Assembly: GCF_040096455.1 (NCBI RefSeq)
Contig: NZ_JBBMER010000005.1
Coordinates: 124,001-188,000 of the forward strand
Direction: 5' to 3'
DNA from: Lachnospira rogosae
GTDB lineage: Bacteria > Bacillota > Clostridia > Lachnospirales > Lachnospiraceae
Length of the DNA: 64,000 nt
Numbering within the stretch: position 1 is the stretch's first letter; the number at the start of each line of letters is the position of its first letter. Positions 7,895-17,442 of this stretch are shown in pieces. A program made the translations under genes and the position numbers. The notes under the pieces are model-generated. The model was not told where the DNA came from. It saw only the letters and a program-made list of their open reading frames with translations, and made no database searches.

Positions 7895-8899
7895 TTATGT
7901 TCGCATTTCAACTTCTTTTAGCCCGCTCATTTTGGCGTATTTCCACATTCTGTTTAAGAGATCCTGAGAATACCTCTCAAAGTCCTTTTGAACAATGATA
8001 TTATCTACTACTTGTATCCCCTTATTTCTCTGTCCTATTTTTATAAGAAAATCCTGCTTAGGCAACTTGTTACTCTTTCTCTCGTTGCATTTTGCACATG
8101 ACAATACAAAATTCCATAACTTATCATCTTTTACAAATGACCACGGAATAAAATGATCCACATGTATATTCTTTCCAAGCTTTTTCCCACAATAAAAACA
8201 ATTATCTTCTTCAAATTCTTTTCTTAATATTTCTCTGTAAACTGACAGATCTTCTCTCTTAGGCGTTGCCAATTCCAGTTTGTCTATTACACGTACCAAC
8301 ACATTATCATCATTTATTTGTTCCAAAAATCGTGCCCATGCGTAATAATTCAATTTTTCTAATTCTGATTTATACTTCAACATAAAATTATACACACTGG
8401 AATTAAGAACGATTCCGTCTTCTTTCAGATTAAAACTATAAATTATTCCATCAAAGTCATCATACAAAGCACCAATAACAAATCTTTTACATTCTGCTGT
8501 TACCTGCTTAATAATTTTGTTTTTAATATCCGCACTAAGTGATTCAAATTCCAAATTAATAAATATATTATTTTCTTTAATAACATCTTTAAATATCAAC
8601 TCGATCTTTGAAAACTCTGATTTCCCATCTTTTCTCATCTGTCGCAAATCATATTTCACTACTAAATTCCAATAATTATATGCGAATCGACCAAACAACT
8701 CTTCGTAACTATATCTGACACCTTGTTCTGTCATCTCTCCCGAAAAAGCGCTATCTAACAAAGACTTTATCAATCCAAATTTATATGTGTTTCTCTTCTT
8801 GCAAGCATCTGAGAATACAAAATTAAACAATGACCAAATTTTGTCTTCGCTTACAACATATTCAATTATAGCTCCAGCTTTTAGATTCCATCCTGCCAT
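7895..8899 (-). CDS. HNH endonuclease-domain protein
   Basis: A 334-residue protein. The C-terminal third carries an HNH nuclease: CFYCGKKLGKNIHVDHFIPW, then WNFVLSCAKCNERKSNKLP, with two CXXC zinc-binding pairs and the HVDH/N residues. The N-terminal two thirds are helical and not recognised. The start at 8899 is favoured because AAGGGAGA lies 7 nt upstream of that ATG; the longer frame beginning at 8917 would read through this ribosome site. Comparable proteins occur singly in defence islands as likely restriction-type endonucleases. It lies between the YaiI cluster and the end of the long phosphorothioation gene train, with 122 nt of gap, so it is probably a separate unit. Confidence 0.85.
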   Translation of the reverse strand: MAGWNLKAGAIIEYVVSEDKIWSLFNFVFSDACKKRNTYKFGLIKSLLDSAFSGEMTEQGVRYSYEELFGRFAYNYWNLVVKYDLRQMRKDGKSEFSKIELIFKDVIKENNIFINLEFESLSADIKNKIIKQVTAECKRFVIGALYDDFDGIIYSFNLKEDGIVLNSSVYNFMLKYKSELEKLNYYAWARFLEQINDDNVLVRVIDKLELATPKREDLSVYREILRKEFEEDNCFYCGKKLGKNIHVDHFIPWSFVKDDKLWNFVLSCAKCNERKSNKLPKQDFLIKIGQRNKGIQVVDNIIVQKDFERYSQDLLNRMWKYAKMSGLKEVEMRT

Positions 8900-9021
8900 A
8901 AGCGAATCTCCCTTCATCTAGTCTTTTATCTTACTATCTCCTGTTACATAATTAATCTCAATATCTGGCTACACATTATAGGCACATACACAAAAACATA
9001 TGCCCGTACCTGAAGTTTCAA

Positions 9022-9429
9022 CTATAAGTCTAGTTCAAAATTGTCATCATCTATATCAATAATCTTTCCCGATACCTTTTTCGATTTTTTATCCGTCTGT
9101 ACTGTAACTTTCAGTGCCTTATTTTCTTCATCACTTGTTTTAAATAAACTATCAACGAACGCCTTAATATCCATTGATTGCTCTGTTTCATTCTTCTCAT
9201 ATTTTTCTGAATATGATTCTGGAATCTTCTTATCTTTCATTTCATCGGTGCTTTTATTCAATGATTCAGCCAAAGCCTTATTCTCTGCGGTATTTTTATT
9301 ATACCAACAAAATTTCTTAGGATTCCATCTCCATTTAAACATTTTAAGTGTCTCTCTTGTCATTTCATCTGGTTTTCCATCAAAGTATAATTCAATAGAA
9401 TTATATTCATAATTGTTTACTATTCTCAT
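9022..9429 (-). CDS. 135-residue protein with small FRW-type domain
   Basis: The first about 60 residues (IELYFDGKPDEMTRETLKMF, then WRWNPKKFCWYNKNTAE) resemble a short domain often found at the ends of mobile-element antirestriction or helicase-like proteins (pattern YFDGKP...FRW..K..CWY). The rest is Lys/Glu-rich with a likely disordered linker and ends in IIDIDDDNFELDL. No catalytic motif is seen. It follows the rhomboid gene by 16 nt and is the last gene of the long train. Function unknown. Confidence 0.65.
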   Translation of the reverse strand: MRIVNNYEYNSIELYFDGKPDEMTRETLKMFKWRWNPKKFCWYNKNTAENKALAESLNKSTDEMKDKKIPESYSEKYEKNETEQSMDIKAFVDSLFKTSDEENKALKVTVQTDKKSKKVSGKIIDIDDDNFELDL

Positions 9430-9445
9430 ATCTCACACCTTCTTT

Positions 9446-10027
9446 TCAAATTCCATACTTTGATCTCTTATTTAGTGAAAATCCTAAAATTCCTCCTACG
9501 ATGCCGCCCACTACATGCGCCATGTTAGAAATGTTATCATCCAGAACAACTCCATCATATACCTGCTGTCCCAAATAAATGGCAGCTACAAGTATGAAAG
9601 TGATTGGTATCTCTCCTTCTCGAAAGCTAGTAAATGAAGCCATTAAAATAAATGCAAATACAACCCCGCTAGCACCACATAATGCCGTATTCCAAAAGAA
9701 AAGATAATTAATAACGCCCGTCACCAGAGCAGTAACTGCTATTACCTCTATAATTTTCATTGGTCCATGTTTTTCCTCAAGCATAGGCCCTAGCAATAAG
9801 ATATATGCCATATTCCCTATAAAGTGTTGCCACCCATCATGTCCAAATACATGTGTAAATAAGCGTAAATATGTAAGTGGTGACATTAAAGACGAATGAT
9901 ATGTCATAAATATCATCTGATTACTCTTGCCATTGGTAAGATAATTCAATAATGTTGCAATAAAACAAATTGCCGCAAAGCCTAGTACAACCGGAGCATT
10001 GAATGTGATTTTTATTTTTCTTTTCAT
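9446..10027 (-). CDS. Rhomboid-family intramembrane serine protease
   Basis: A 193-residue polytopic membrane protein. Motifs in order: HVFGHDGWQHFIGNMAYILL (residues about 59-78, the HxxxN helix), the catalytic serine in CGASG (Ser120), and the catalytic histidine in NMAHVVGG (His171). About six transmembrane helices, standard for bacterial rhomboids. The start is preceded by GGGAGTG. It lies 17 nt after telA and 16 nt before the terminal small gene, in the same direction, so it appears cotranscribed with the phosphorothioation-associated genes. The substrate is unknown; cleavage of a membrane partner in a defence or stress response would be inference. Confidence 0.9.
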   Translation of the reverse strand: MKRKIKITFNAPVVLGFAAICFIATLLNYLTNGKSNQMIFMTYHSSLMSPLTYLRLFTHVFGHDGWQHFIGNMAYILLLGPMLEEKHGPMKIIEVIAVTALVTGVINYLFFWNTALCGASGVVFAFILMASFTSFREGEIPITFILVAAIYLGQQVYDGVVLDDNISNMAHVVGGIVGGILGFSLNKRSKYGI

Positions 10028-10044
10028 CTTCAGTCACTCCCTGT

Positions 10045-11214
10045 TTACTTACTTCCAGCCTCCAGAAGAGCCTGCTTAAGTTCTTGTTCTACTTTTACAA
10101 GTTCTGTCTCTGCATCCTGGCGTCTCTTTGCTCCTTGCTCATGAATTTTTACAACCTCTGATATCGAAGAAATAAGCTGCTGGTTGCATCTCTTTAATGT
10201 TGCTATATCCACAACTGAGCGTTCTGCTTCTTTTGCAGTTTCAACCGTTGCCATTTTGAGAGTTTCAGCATTTCTAGTCAATAACTCATTCGTTTTTTCA
10301 GTTATCATATTTTGAGCAGACAATGCTCTCTGAGTATGTTCAATACCAAGTGCCAAAACCATTTGATGTCTCCATAGTGGAATTGTGTTAACCAGAGATG
10401 ATTGTATCTTTTCCAACATTTCTTGATCATTATCTTGTAACAACCTAATTTGAGGTGCAACCTGCATTGCGATTACTCTAGTAAGCTCTAAATCATGTAG
10501 CTTCTTTTCAAAGCGATTGCATAAATTAACATACTTATTGTAGTTTTCAACATCTTCTTGCATTTGTGATGTTTCAGCTTTTACCTTCAACGCTTCAAGT
10601 TGTTCTCCTCTTGCCTTATCCAATGCCTTTTTGCCAGCAATAATATACATGGTCAATTCTCGATAATACTGTAAATTCAGATCATACATTTGCTCAAACA
10701 TTTCAACATCTTGTGTCAAAACTACTTGATGCTTTTCTAAATCCTTTTCAATTCTTGAAACATTTGTTTCTGCCTTTGCATAATTAGCCTTAATAGAATC
10801 TACGCCCCTTTTAGCTTTTTGGAATATTCCAAGAATTCCTTTCTTTTCAGGCTCTGTGGTTGCATCCAAAGCAACAGTAAGTTCTTTTAACGCATCTCCT
10901 ACATCTCCCAGTTCGCTAGTTTTTACTTTTCCTAAAATATTTACAGAAAAATCTGAAATACTTTTCTGTGCACTGGAACCATACTGAATAACCTGCTTGG
11001 CATTTGAAATATCAATCTCATTTGCGAACTGTGCTACCATTTCCTTTTCATCATTACTAAGCATACTTTCATCAATAGATCCAGCATTATATTCAGTCTG
11101 TGTCTGTACAATAGGTTGAACTGTCTGCCTCACAGGAGCGCCCTCTAGTAAGATATTTGACTGTTTCTCTTCTTCCGGATTTAATGTAAGTGTTGTTTTT
11201 GTTTGATTTTCCAT
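10045..11214 (-). CDS. TelA-family (toxic anion resistance) protein
   Basis: A 389-residue TelA/KlaA-family protein, the usual length. It is almost entirely helical with long coiled coils. Family-like blocks are IPLWRHQMVLALGIEHTQ, KTNELLTRNAETLKMATVE and the central ELTMYIIAGKKALDKARGE. TelA was named for tellurite resistance but its biochemical role is not settled; it often occurs in predicted envelope-stress or conflict gene sets. The N-terminal 60 residues are polar and probably flexible. The start has a GGAGACC ribosome site. It sits between the LRR/PH-like gene (25 nt) and the rhomboid gene (17 nt) in the long train. Confidence 0.9.
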   Translation of the reverse strand: MENQTKTTLTLNPEEEKQSNILLEGAPVRQTVQPIVQTQTEYNAGSIDESMLSNDEKEMVAQFANEIDISNAKQVIQYGSSAQKSISDFSVNILGKVKTSELGDVGDALKELTVALDATTEPEKKGILGIFQKAKRGVDSIKANYAKAETNVSRIEKDLEKHQVVLTQDVEMFEQMYDLNLQYYRELTMYIIAGKKALDKARGEQLEALKVKAETSQMQEDVENYNKYVNLCNRFEKKLHDLELTRVIAMQVAPQIRLLQDNDQEMLEKIQSSLVNTIPLWRHQMVLALGIEHTQRALSAQNMITEKTNELLTRNAETLKMATVETAKEAERSVVDIATLKRCNQQLISSISEVVKIHEQGAKRRQDAETELVKVEQELKQALLEAGSK

Positions 11215-11239
11215 AGCTGGTCTCCTTTCAATTTACGCA

Positions 11240-12886
11240 TTAGTGTTTTAATGGGCCTTCGCCCTTAACATATCCATCTTGTCCCATTATTTTCTGCAAG
11301 GCATTCGCTTTTGCTATGGTATCCATAGTTGCGACCTGATATATGCTATCAATTTTTCTCTCCACTGCCGCTATTACTGTGTCAATCGATTCCATAACCT
11401 TAGTATATACTTTATCAATCTGTTCCTTCGATACACCAGCCGTTAAATACTGCTGATGTGCAAATATTAACCTTAATGTTTCTGGCAAATAGTATGTTGA
11501 AAATCTATGCGTACCCTCTATCTTATCTGGATATTTTTCCAGAGCGGTACTAAGTTTGTGTAACTTTTCTATAAGAATACCAATTTGCTTTTCCATGTCT
11601 TCACTTATTTGACTATGCTGTACGTCTTCAAAATAAAAAATATATGAATCCAAGTCTGCTCCTTCTATGATTTCTTCAATAGTAGTCTCTATTTTCATAT
11701 ATTTCATATCATCTTCACTTTTTGAAGATTCAATAGTATGCAATACTTTAAATAATACTTCCGTATTTGGTGTCGATATATATAGGTTCTCACCATTAGT
11801 CAGTACTTCTAATATTATTGGGCTTCCTTCAAATTCCATTATTGCTGCAATATCGTCCAACAGAATCTCATATATATCACTTCCACCATAAAATCCAATT
11901 TTGTTAGAAAACAAGTACAGTTTTCCTTTAATAGATATATACTGTCCATCACCAACTTCTTTATATAATACTGCATGATTCATATAATGAATAAGTTCAT
12001 TCTCATCTACTATTATACCAAGATCTTCATGCGGGAACACCGGTAGTGAGCCATTCAAAATATTGCTTATAATATCATCTGGCAAAATATTAGAAATTTC
12101 CTTCTGTAGGTCAGAGTGTTCTGCAATATACTCATATAATCTTTTCGCTTTCTCCATTACAATCTCACTCTCCAATCTTGGTTCATTCTTAAGTATCACT
12201 TTAATCCTAAAAAATGGTCTTCTCATTTTACGCATTGGTGCATCGGAAATATAAATATCTTCAGTATCTGAAAAGTCCCATTGACCATACTCTATATCCG
12301 ATAATCTTCTGCAATCTGCAAATGCACTATCAGCAACTTCAGTCTTACATTCCATTTTTACACTCGACAAATATATATCATGTAAAAAACAATTTTCAGG
12401 GATTCGATCAACTTTTTTCACTGAAAAAGATGTTAACCTACTACACAGAGAAAAACTTTCTTCTCGTAAATCCTCTATAGTGTTCATTTCGACAGATTCA
12501 ATACTTGATAATGAAAATGCATTAGCACCGATACAATCCATTTTCGAACGAATCTGTATGTCTTGCAGTGACTCACACTCAGCAAATGCATTATCTCCAA
12601 TTTTTCTAATACCTAATCCAAATTTTACTTTTCTTAAATTACGACATCCCAAAAAAGCAAAATCGTTGATTCTTAATATTGAATCAGGTAATTGTATATG
12701 CTCAATTATTAAATTGTTCGAGAATGCTTTTTCTCCTATTTCTACTACTTCCTGTCCTGAAATCTTTTCCGGTATATTAATCCGCTTACTCTCGCCATTG
12801 TATTTATCAATCGAGATCTGACTTCTTGTTATGTTATGATAGGAAAAATCACATGAATGTTTACTATTTAAATCCATACGATTCAT
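11240..12886 (-). CDS. BspA-type leucine-rich repeat protein with PH-like domain
   Basis: A 548-residue cytoplasmic-looking protein (no signal peptide). Residues about 25-210 are LRR_5/BspA-type repeats: GEKAFSNNLIIEHIQLPDSI, INDFAFLGCRNLRKVKF, IGDNAFAECESLQDIQI. A beta-rich stretch around 300-390 (QYISIKGKLYLFSNKIGFYG, then IYEILLDDIAAIMEF) has the pattern of a bacterial PH/GRAM-like domain. The C-terminus is helical. BspA repeats are usually on secreted proteins, so an intracellular version with a membrane-binding-type domain is uncommon. The ATG at 12886 follows AAAGGTGG. It lies a few bases after the 221-residue gene and 25 nt before telA. The PH-like assignment is inference. Confidence 0.75.
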   Translation of the reverse strand: MNRMDLNSKHSCDFSYHNITRSQISIDKYNGESKRINIPEKISGQEVVEIGEKAFSNNLIIEHIQLPDSILRINDFAFLGCRNLRKVKFGLGIRKIGDNAFAECESLQDIQIRSKMDCIGANAFSLSSIESVEMNTIEDLREESFSLCSRLTSFSVKKVDRIPENCFLHDIYLSSVKMECKTEVADSAFADCRRLSDIEYGQWDFSDTEDIYISDAPMRKMRRPFFRIKVILKNEPRLESEIVMEKAKRLYEYIAEHSDLQKEISNILPDDIISNILNGSLPVFPHEDLGIIVDENELIHYMNHAVLYKEVGDGQYISIKGKLYLFSNKIGFYGGSDIYEILLDDIAAIMEFEGSPIILEVLTNGENLYISTPNTEVLFKVLHTIESSKSEDDMKYMKIETTIEEIIEGADLDSYIFYFEDVQHSQISEDMEKQIGILIEKLHKLSTALEKYPDKIEGTHRFSTYYLPETLRLIFAHQQYLTAGVSKEQIDKVYTKVMESIDTVIAAVERKIDSIYQVATMDTIAKANALQKIMGQDGYVKGEGPLKH

Positions 12887-12894
12887 TACCACCT

Positions 12895-13560
12895 TTATTT
12901 AAAGCTAACTGCAAGTTTGGATGTCATGTTGTTCTCCATCAACCAATTTAATATATCTGGGGTTAAATCATCAACACTTGCTTTTCCAGATGCCACTTTC
13001 TTGAGAAATGCAATAATTTCGGCACCATCTTCTCCAAAACCCAAACTATTTATTATCTCGTCTGCTTCCTGTAACCCTTTTTCCACCTTGTCCAGATTAT
13101 CCTGTTTAAAATCCCAAGAAGCCCCTAATTTAATTTTATTGGATGCATAATCTACTTTTTCTCGCTCTGGTGCAATACCTTTTATAGTCTGAAGCATATT
13201 TATCTTTTGGTCTGCCACTTTATGATAGTAGTCTGACCATTCTTGAAGTATTGCTTTCTTAATAGTAAATACTTCCTTTTGCAAATAATTAGCCGTAGAT
13301 TCTTGTATTAATCCTCTCGATACTGCATCGCTCGATGATTTAAGCAATCCAATAACCCTTCCCCTAGTTTCCTGCGAGATAACAAATCCCAATTGAGACA
13401 TACTGTTTGTAACAGCATTAACCATCAGATGAATCTCACTTACGACATTAGAGAAAATCTTATCGTTTTTTTCCTGTTTTTGTACGTCATTAGAAGATTT
13501 TTCTAATTCATATATTTCCTTCATAGCAATTATGCTCTGATCTAATAAATCTACTAGCAT
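12895..13560 (-). CDS. Hypothetical helical protein coupled to the DpdH-like ATPase
   Basis: A 221-residue, largely helical protein starting MLVDLLDQSIIAMKEIYELE. No known domain is recognised. The start at 13560 shares one base with the stop codon of the DpdH-like gene (TAATG), and GGAAGGTGATG lies just upstream, so translation is coupled and the two products probably work together. Its position in the order (after DpdH) is where dpd islands carry a further small gene, but I see no sequence basis for naming it DpdI. Confidence 0.75.
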   Translation of the reverse strand: MLVDLLDQSIIAMKEIYELEKSSNDVQKQEKNDKIFSNVVSEIHLMVNAVTNSMSQLGFVISQETRGRVIGLLKSSSDAVSRGLIQESTANYLQKEVFTIKKAILQEWSDYYHKVADQKINMLQTIKGIAPEREKVDYASNKIKLGASWDFKQDNLDKVEKGLQEADEIINSLGFGEDGAEIIAFLKKVASGKASVDDLTPDILNWLMENNMTSKLAVSFK

Positions 13561-16500
13561 TACATCACCTTCCAATCCATAACAGTCTTACTATCTGACT
13601 CAATCTTATTGCGTGATTCTGCATATCTCGTACTCAAGTCACCACCATTATCTACAAAAATATTGCCTCTTCTTTTTTCAACATCTCGTGCAACATATTC
13701 AATATCCTTTTGTACTGTCTGTAATATTGATAATACACGCTCAAGCTTCGTCAAAGGATCTTTCGAGAACATCAGCAATGTATCTAAATCATCTGTACTT
13801 GCAATGCCCTTCTCCACCTCGCCAAAAGCTACTGATATGGTCTTAGCATCTTTTTTTATTCCATCTAGGACCTGAATATTACCATGAATATTAACTAATG
13901 AATTGCTTGCAGTCTCATAAAAGTCCTTTATTTTATCAATCAAATCTTCTATATCTTCATCATCAATATCCTCATAATCCAAATATGTACCGATTTGTTC
14001 CAGTATACAGTTTGCTTTTTCTTTTTCCGCTTCTGCAACTTTTGGAATACGCGTATATATCTTTTCATATATCTCACGAATTTCTCGACGTTGTGGAATT
14101 GGATCATTTAACAGAATTTGTTCATCTGGTATCAATAACTTGACCTTCTGAACTTTGCGTACGTCAGAATTAAATTCTGTCGCTCTAATAAACACTTGCG
14201 ATGACTTCAGGTTACCTTGAATAATATTGTAATACTGCGTAATCACATCTTTTACTTTTTCATCATTATTCAAAAGCATACTTACAAGCGAATTCCATTC
14301 TGTGCAATGCGAATTTTGTACAACTTTTTTCAGATTTTTAGCCATCAGATTTGTTGTTGGAATACCTTCAACTTTTGTTCCTGTAAACACTCCTTGCATT
14401 ATCTCTCGTATCATTTCAGTAGCAATCGCACAATCTTGATAATCTACTGATTGATTATCAAAAACATTTACAGTCTGAATAATTGTTTTTTTCCACTTTT
14501 CAAGCCAAGTCTGAACTCGATACACCATCATAGCAGAATTATCAAAATTCCAGCTTCCATTTCCTAATGTTACATATGCCAAAAACGCCTCTAATACACC
14601 TTGCGTTTCTCTATCTGCTGGCAAAATTGTTAATGCATTCTTAGCTGCTCTTTTCTGTCTTTCAAATCCTATAAAGTCCTTTGTAGCTTTTACACGATTC
14701 AAATTATCCAAAGATACGCCTTCTATCTGCCAATTAATTGCAGATATCAAGAATCTTTTATTTATTTCATCTCTAGCTTTTGTAATATTAACAACGTCTT
14801 TTGTTGTAGCACCTACATTTAGTTCTCCTCCATCAATCCAAATTTGCAGTGTTCTCTGTCCAAGCAAGAAATCAGCCATTGCCGGATCAACTTTCTGTAC
14901 GATATGTTCTGGTGGTTGAGTAATATCTGATCCATCCGATAGTTGTTTTACTGGATCTACAGATGCTTTAACCGGCTTATCACCTTTTCTTCCTGTAAAA
15001 GTTGGAATTCCTAAATCATCAAAAAATCCAATTGGCATTCCACCTAAATATTTTATACCGCTTTCTTCATACTCCAGATCTGATGCATTACCCCAAACTC
15101 TTATGAATCTTTCAACTCTGTCTGCTTGGCTTTCTTCAACTTGCTGATGAATATAAGTACTTACATATAGACTCTCAAATGGAATATCATTAATCCTTTC
15201 AATTGCAAATTCAGGAAAACTCTCCTTTTTGAATAGATAATTTCTCATAGCTCTCTCAATAACATCTCTTAATAGATATCTAGGAGTTCTATAATCCGGC
15301 TGCAAAATACACATATATAGATTCGTAATTGCTTTTTTAGTAAATGGGAATAACGATAATTCCTTCCCCTTTGCAATTTCAACTGTATCCCAAAGAGATT
15401 TTTCCTCTCCTTTATGAATAGGATACTCTTTCATAGAAGCACCATTCTTCGCCCAGTCATCTAAAATATCGCCACGCAAAGACATTGCATTTAGATATCT
15501 ACCAACAAATTCATACAGCGAATTCTGATCTTCACCGAACACATCATTTGGAATAACAAAGAATTGTGTAACTCTATCCTTATGGTTATCCATAAAGTTT
15601 ACGTTAAAATATTTTTCAGTTGTTCCTACAATAGAGGAAATTCTACAAAGTTCTTGACTTTCATACATTCCAGTATGTTCAGTAGTCAAAACATTTAGCA
15701 GTGCAACATTTACACCAGTAAATGCTGTAACATCCTCAATCAATAGAGTAAGATTTTTACCCTGTCTTTTAATCTCTTTTCTAATTTCCACAAAGACCTG
15801 TTCAAAATCTCCTGGTTCCAATCCAGCACATGTCTGAATAACCTTATTTACCAGAGTATTCATATAATCAGCTAGTCTTTCTGGCATTTCATCATCCGCA
15901 AGAATGGCATTTGCCATTTTCATGGCATTTTTAGCTGCACCATTGGTAAACATATCATCGCAAAAATTAACATCCACTTCAAAATCTGAAGTTTCAAACA
16001 ACGCCATTACATCTCTGCTATCACCAGTTTCATTTTCAGCTACTTTTTGATAAATACGATCGATAGCACCTTCTTCTTTCATTAGATTTAGTTGAAACTG
16101 TTCGTATTGCAATAATTCAACTAATCTCTTCTTTTCATTATTACTTATAATCTCATCATTTTCATCGTTCTTGATTTCAACAATGAAGTTTTGATATATC
16201 ATATCTTTAAGCTTCTTATTGTCAATCGTTGAAGTTGCTCGAACCAGCCTGTCATACACAGCCTTATTCGGTATATTGGCAACTTCCGGCAATTCGAGTA
16301 ATTGCTTTATCGTTCCTTTCAAACTATTATCACTTCTACGAACAAAAAGAACTACTTCATTTTCTGGTGCCGCCTGTTCTAATCTAGCCGCAAACCATCT
16401 AATAAGGTGTGATTTTCCAGCACCACTTGAGCCTATCACTATAATAAACTGATGCTCATTTTCAGTATTCAAGACATATTTATTAAAAACTTTCTCTTCA

Positions 16501-16652
16501 GACATAATTTTGTCTGTTTTACTATCCCACTTCTTTCTTATATGAATATTTTGAACAGGCACATGAGTAGCTAAGAAATCAGCTTGTGTACTCGTAACAG
16601 TATCAATACGAATTACTTCACCTATTCTACTTTTTGCAATTTCTGAATTCAT
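13560..16652 (-). CDS. Large P-loop ATPase, DpdH-like
   Basis: A 1030-residue ATPase. The N-terminus has TQADFLATHVPVQNIHIRK, then the Walker A IVIGSSGAGKSHLIRW (residues about 71-86). A Walker-B-like NLTLLIEDVTAF follows near residue 303. The remainder is helical with no recognised nuclease. The start pattern (FLATH..., GSSGxGKSHLIRW) and the place after a DpdG-like gene match what I remember of DpdH, an ATPase of the restriction part of 7-deazaguanine DNA-modification islands; I cannot run a profile search to confirm. The gene is 3 nt from the DpdG-like gene and overlaps the next by one base. Here the partner modification is phosphorothioation, not deazaguanine. Confidence 0.65.
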   Translation of the reverse strand: MNSEIAKSRIGEVIRIDTVTSTQADFLATHVPVQNIHIRKKWDSKTDKIMSEEKVFNKYVLNTENEHQFIIVIGSSGAGKSHLIRWFAARLEQAAPENEVVLFVRRSDNSLKGTIKQLLELPEVANIPNKAVYDRLVRATSTIDNKKLKDMIYQNFIVEIKNDENDEIISNNEKKRLVELLQYEQFQLNLMKEEGAIDRIYQKVAENETGDSRDVMALFETSDFEVDVNFCDDMFTNGAAKNAMKMANAILADDEMPERLADYMNTLVNKVIQTCAGLEPGDFEQVFVEIRKEIKRQGKNLTLLIEDVTAFTGVNVALLNVLTTEHTGMYESQELCRISSIVGTTEKYFNVNFMDNHKDRVTQFFVIPNDVFGEDQNSLYEFVGRYLNAMSLRGDILDDWAKNGASMKEYPIHKGEEKSLWDTVEIAKGKELSLFPFTKKAITNLYMCILQPDYRTPRYLLRDVIERAMRNYLFKKESFPEFAIERINDIPFESLYVSTYIHQQVEESQADRVERFIRVWGNASDLEYEESGIKYLGGMPIGFFDDLGIPTFTGRKGDKPVKASVDPVKQLSDGSDITQPPEHIVQKVDPAMADFLLGQRTLQIWIDGGELNVGATTKDVVNITKARDEINKRFLISAINWQIEGVSLDNLNRVKATKDFIGFERQKRAAKNALTILPADRETQGVLEAFLAYVTLGNGSWNFDNSAMMVYRVQTWLEKWKKTIIQTVNVFDNQSVDYQDCAIATEMIREIMQGVFTGTKVEGIPTTNLMAKNLKKVVQNSHCTEWNSLVSMLLNNDEKVKDVITQYYNIIQGNLKSSQVFIRATEFNSDVRKVQKVKLLIPDEQILLNDPIPQRREIREIYEKIYTRIPKVAEAEKEKANCILEQIGTYLDYEDIDDEDIEDLIDKIKDFYETASNSLVNIHGNIQVLDGIKKDAKTISVAFGEVEKGIASTDDLDTLLMFSKDPLTKLERVLSILQTVQKDIEYVARDVEKRRGNIFVDNGGDLSTRYAESRNKIESDSKTVMDWKVM

Positions 16653-16655
16653 AAG

Positions 16656-17438
16656 CTATCTCCTTACTGTTACATGAGTAACTGTTGATTTAATTGGATG
16701 TAATTCTGCTTCATATAGGAACCACATATCACCACTATCAAGCTTGTGTGATAATTGGATAATTCCTTCATCATGTAATGCTCGTAAACCACTTGACATA
16801 GCAAGATTGATTTTCTTATTTCCATCAATATCGGATAACCCTATTTCAGCATACGGCTTTATTGCAGCCACGAAATCAGTAAATGTGTATTCTTCTCCCT
16901 TTTTTATGTTGCATACTGCTAATACGGCTTTTAGATACGTATACATGTTAGGCAATAAAAGCATATCATGAAGATTACCAAGCCCCAAATATGTAGCCCA
17001 GAATCTCCAAGCTCTCATATCATCTTCATATACTGGTTTTCCTATAACTTTTGACATATGTTCTACTAATGCAGCTTCAGACACTCCTTTAAACTTAAAC
17101 ACTTGTTCATTCATCGATATATATTCTTTTGATACAGCAAAGAATAATCCTTCCGATATTGTATCTATATTGCCTACAATATATTCTCGCATTGAATCAT
17201 ATGATGATACATACTTTGAGTCTATTGCCAATGATATATCACCTTCCTTTACAGAAATAAGCCCTAACTGTCTTGCTGCATCACGAACCATTCCAAAATA
17301 TTTTGTTGTACCACCTAAATCCGATGGTTCTAACAACTCTCGCAAATCGCTTTCCTTCATTGTTCTGCTTTTAATCGCTTGGCAAAGGGCATATACCCTT
17401 TCCGGAATTGCAGATGTTTTCATTCTATCTTCAAACAT
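16656..17438 (-). CDS. DpdG-like protein
   Basis: A 260-residue protein with winged-helix-like segments: a helix pair near residues 10-60 (VYALCQAIKSRTMKESDLRE), AARQLGLISVKEGDISL, then AWRFWATYLGLGNLHDMLLL and a C-terminal ALHDEGIIQL. The FW..YLG..G motif and the position between a RecQ-like helicase and a DpdH-like ATPase fit DpdG of 7-deazaguanine islands, as far as I recall. No catalytic residues are apparent; a DNA-binding or adaptor role is likely. The start has AAAGGATG. Spacing is 4 nt to the helicase upstream and 3 nt to the ATPase downstream, strongly suggesting one complex. Confidence 0.6.
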   Translation of the reverse strand: MFEDRMKTSAIPERVYALCQAIKSRTMKESDLRELLEPSDLGGTTKYFGMVRDAARQLGLISVKEGDISLAIDSKYVSSYDSMREYIVGNIDTISEGLFFAVSKEYISMNEQVFKFKGVSEAALVEHMSKVIGKPVYEDDMRAWRFWATYLGLGNLHDMLLLPNMYTYLKAVLAVCNIKKGEEYTFTDFVAAIKPYAEIGLSDIDGNKKINLAMSSGLRALHDEGIIQLSHKLDSGDMWFLYEAELHPIKSTVTHVTVRR

Positions 17439-17442
17439 ATCT

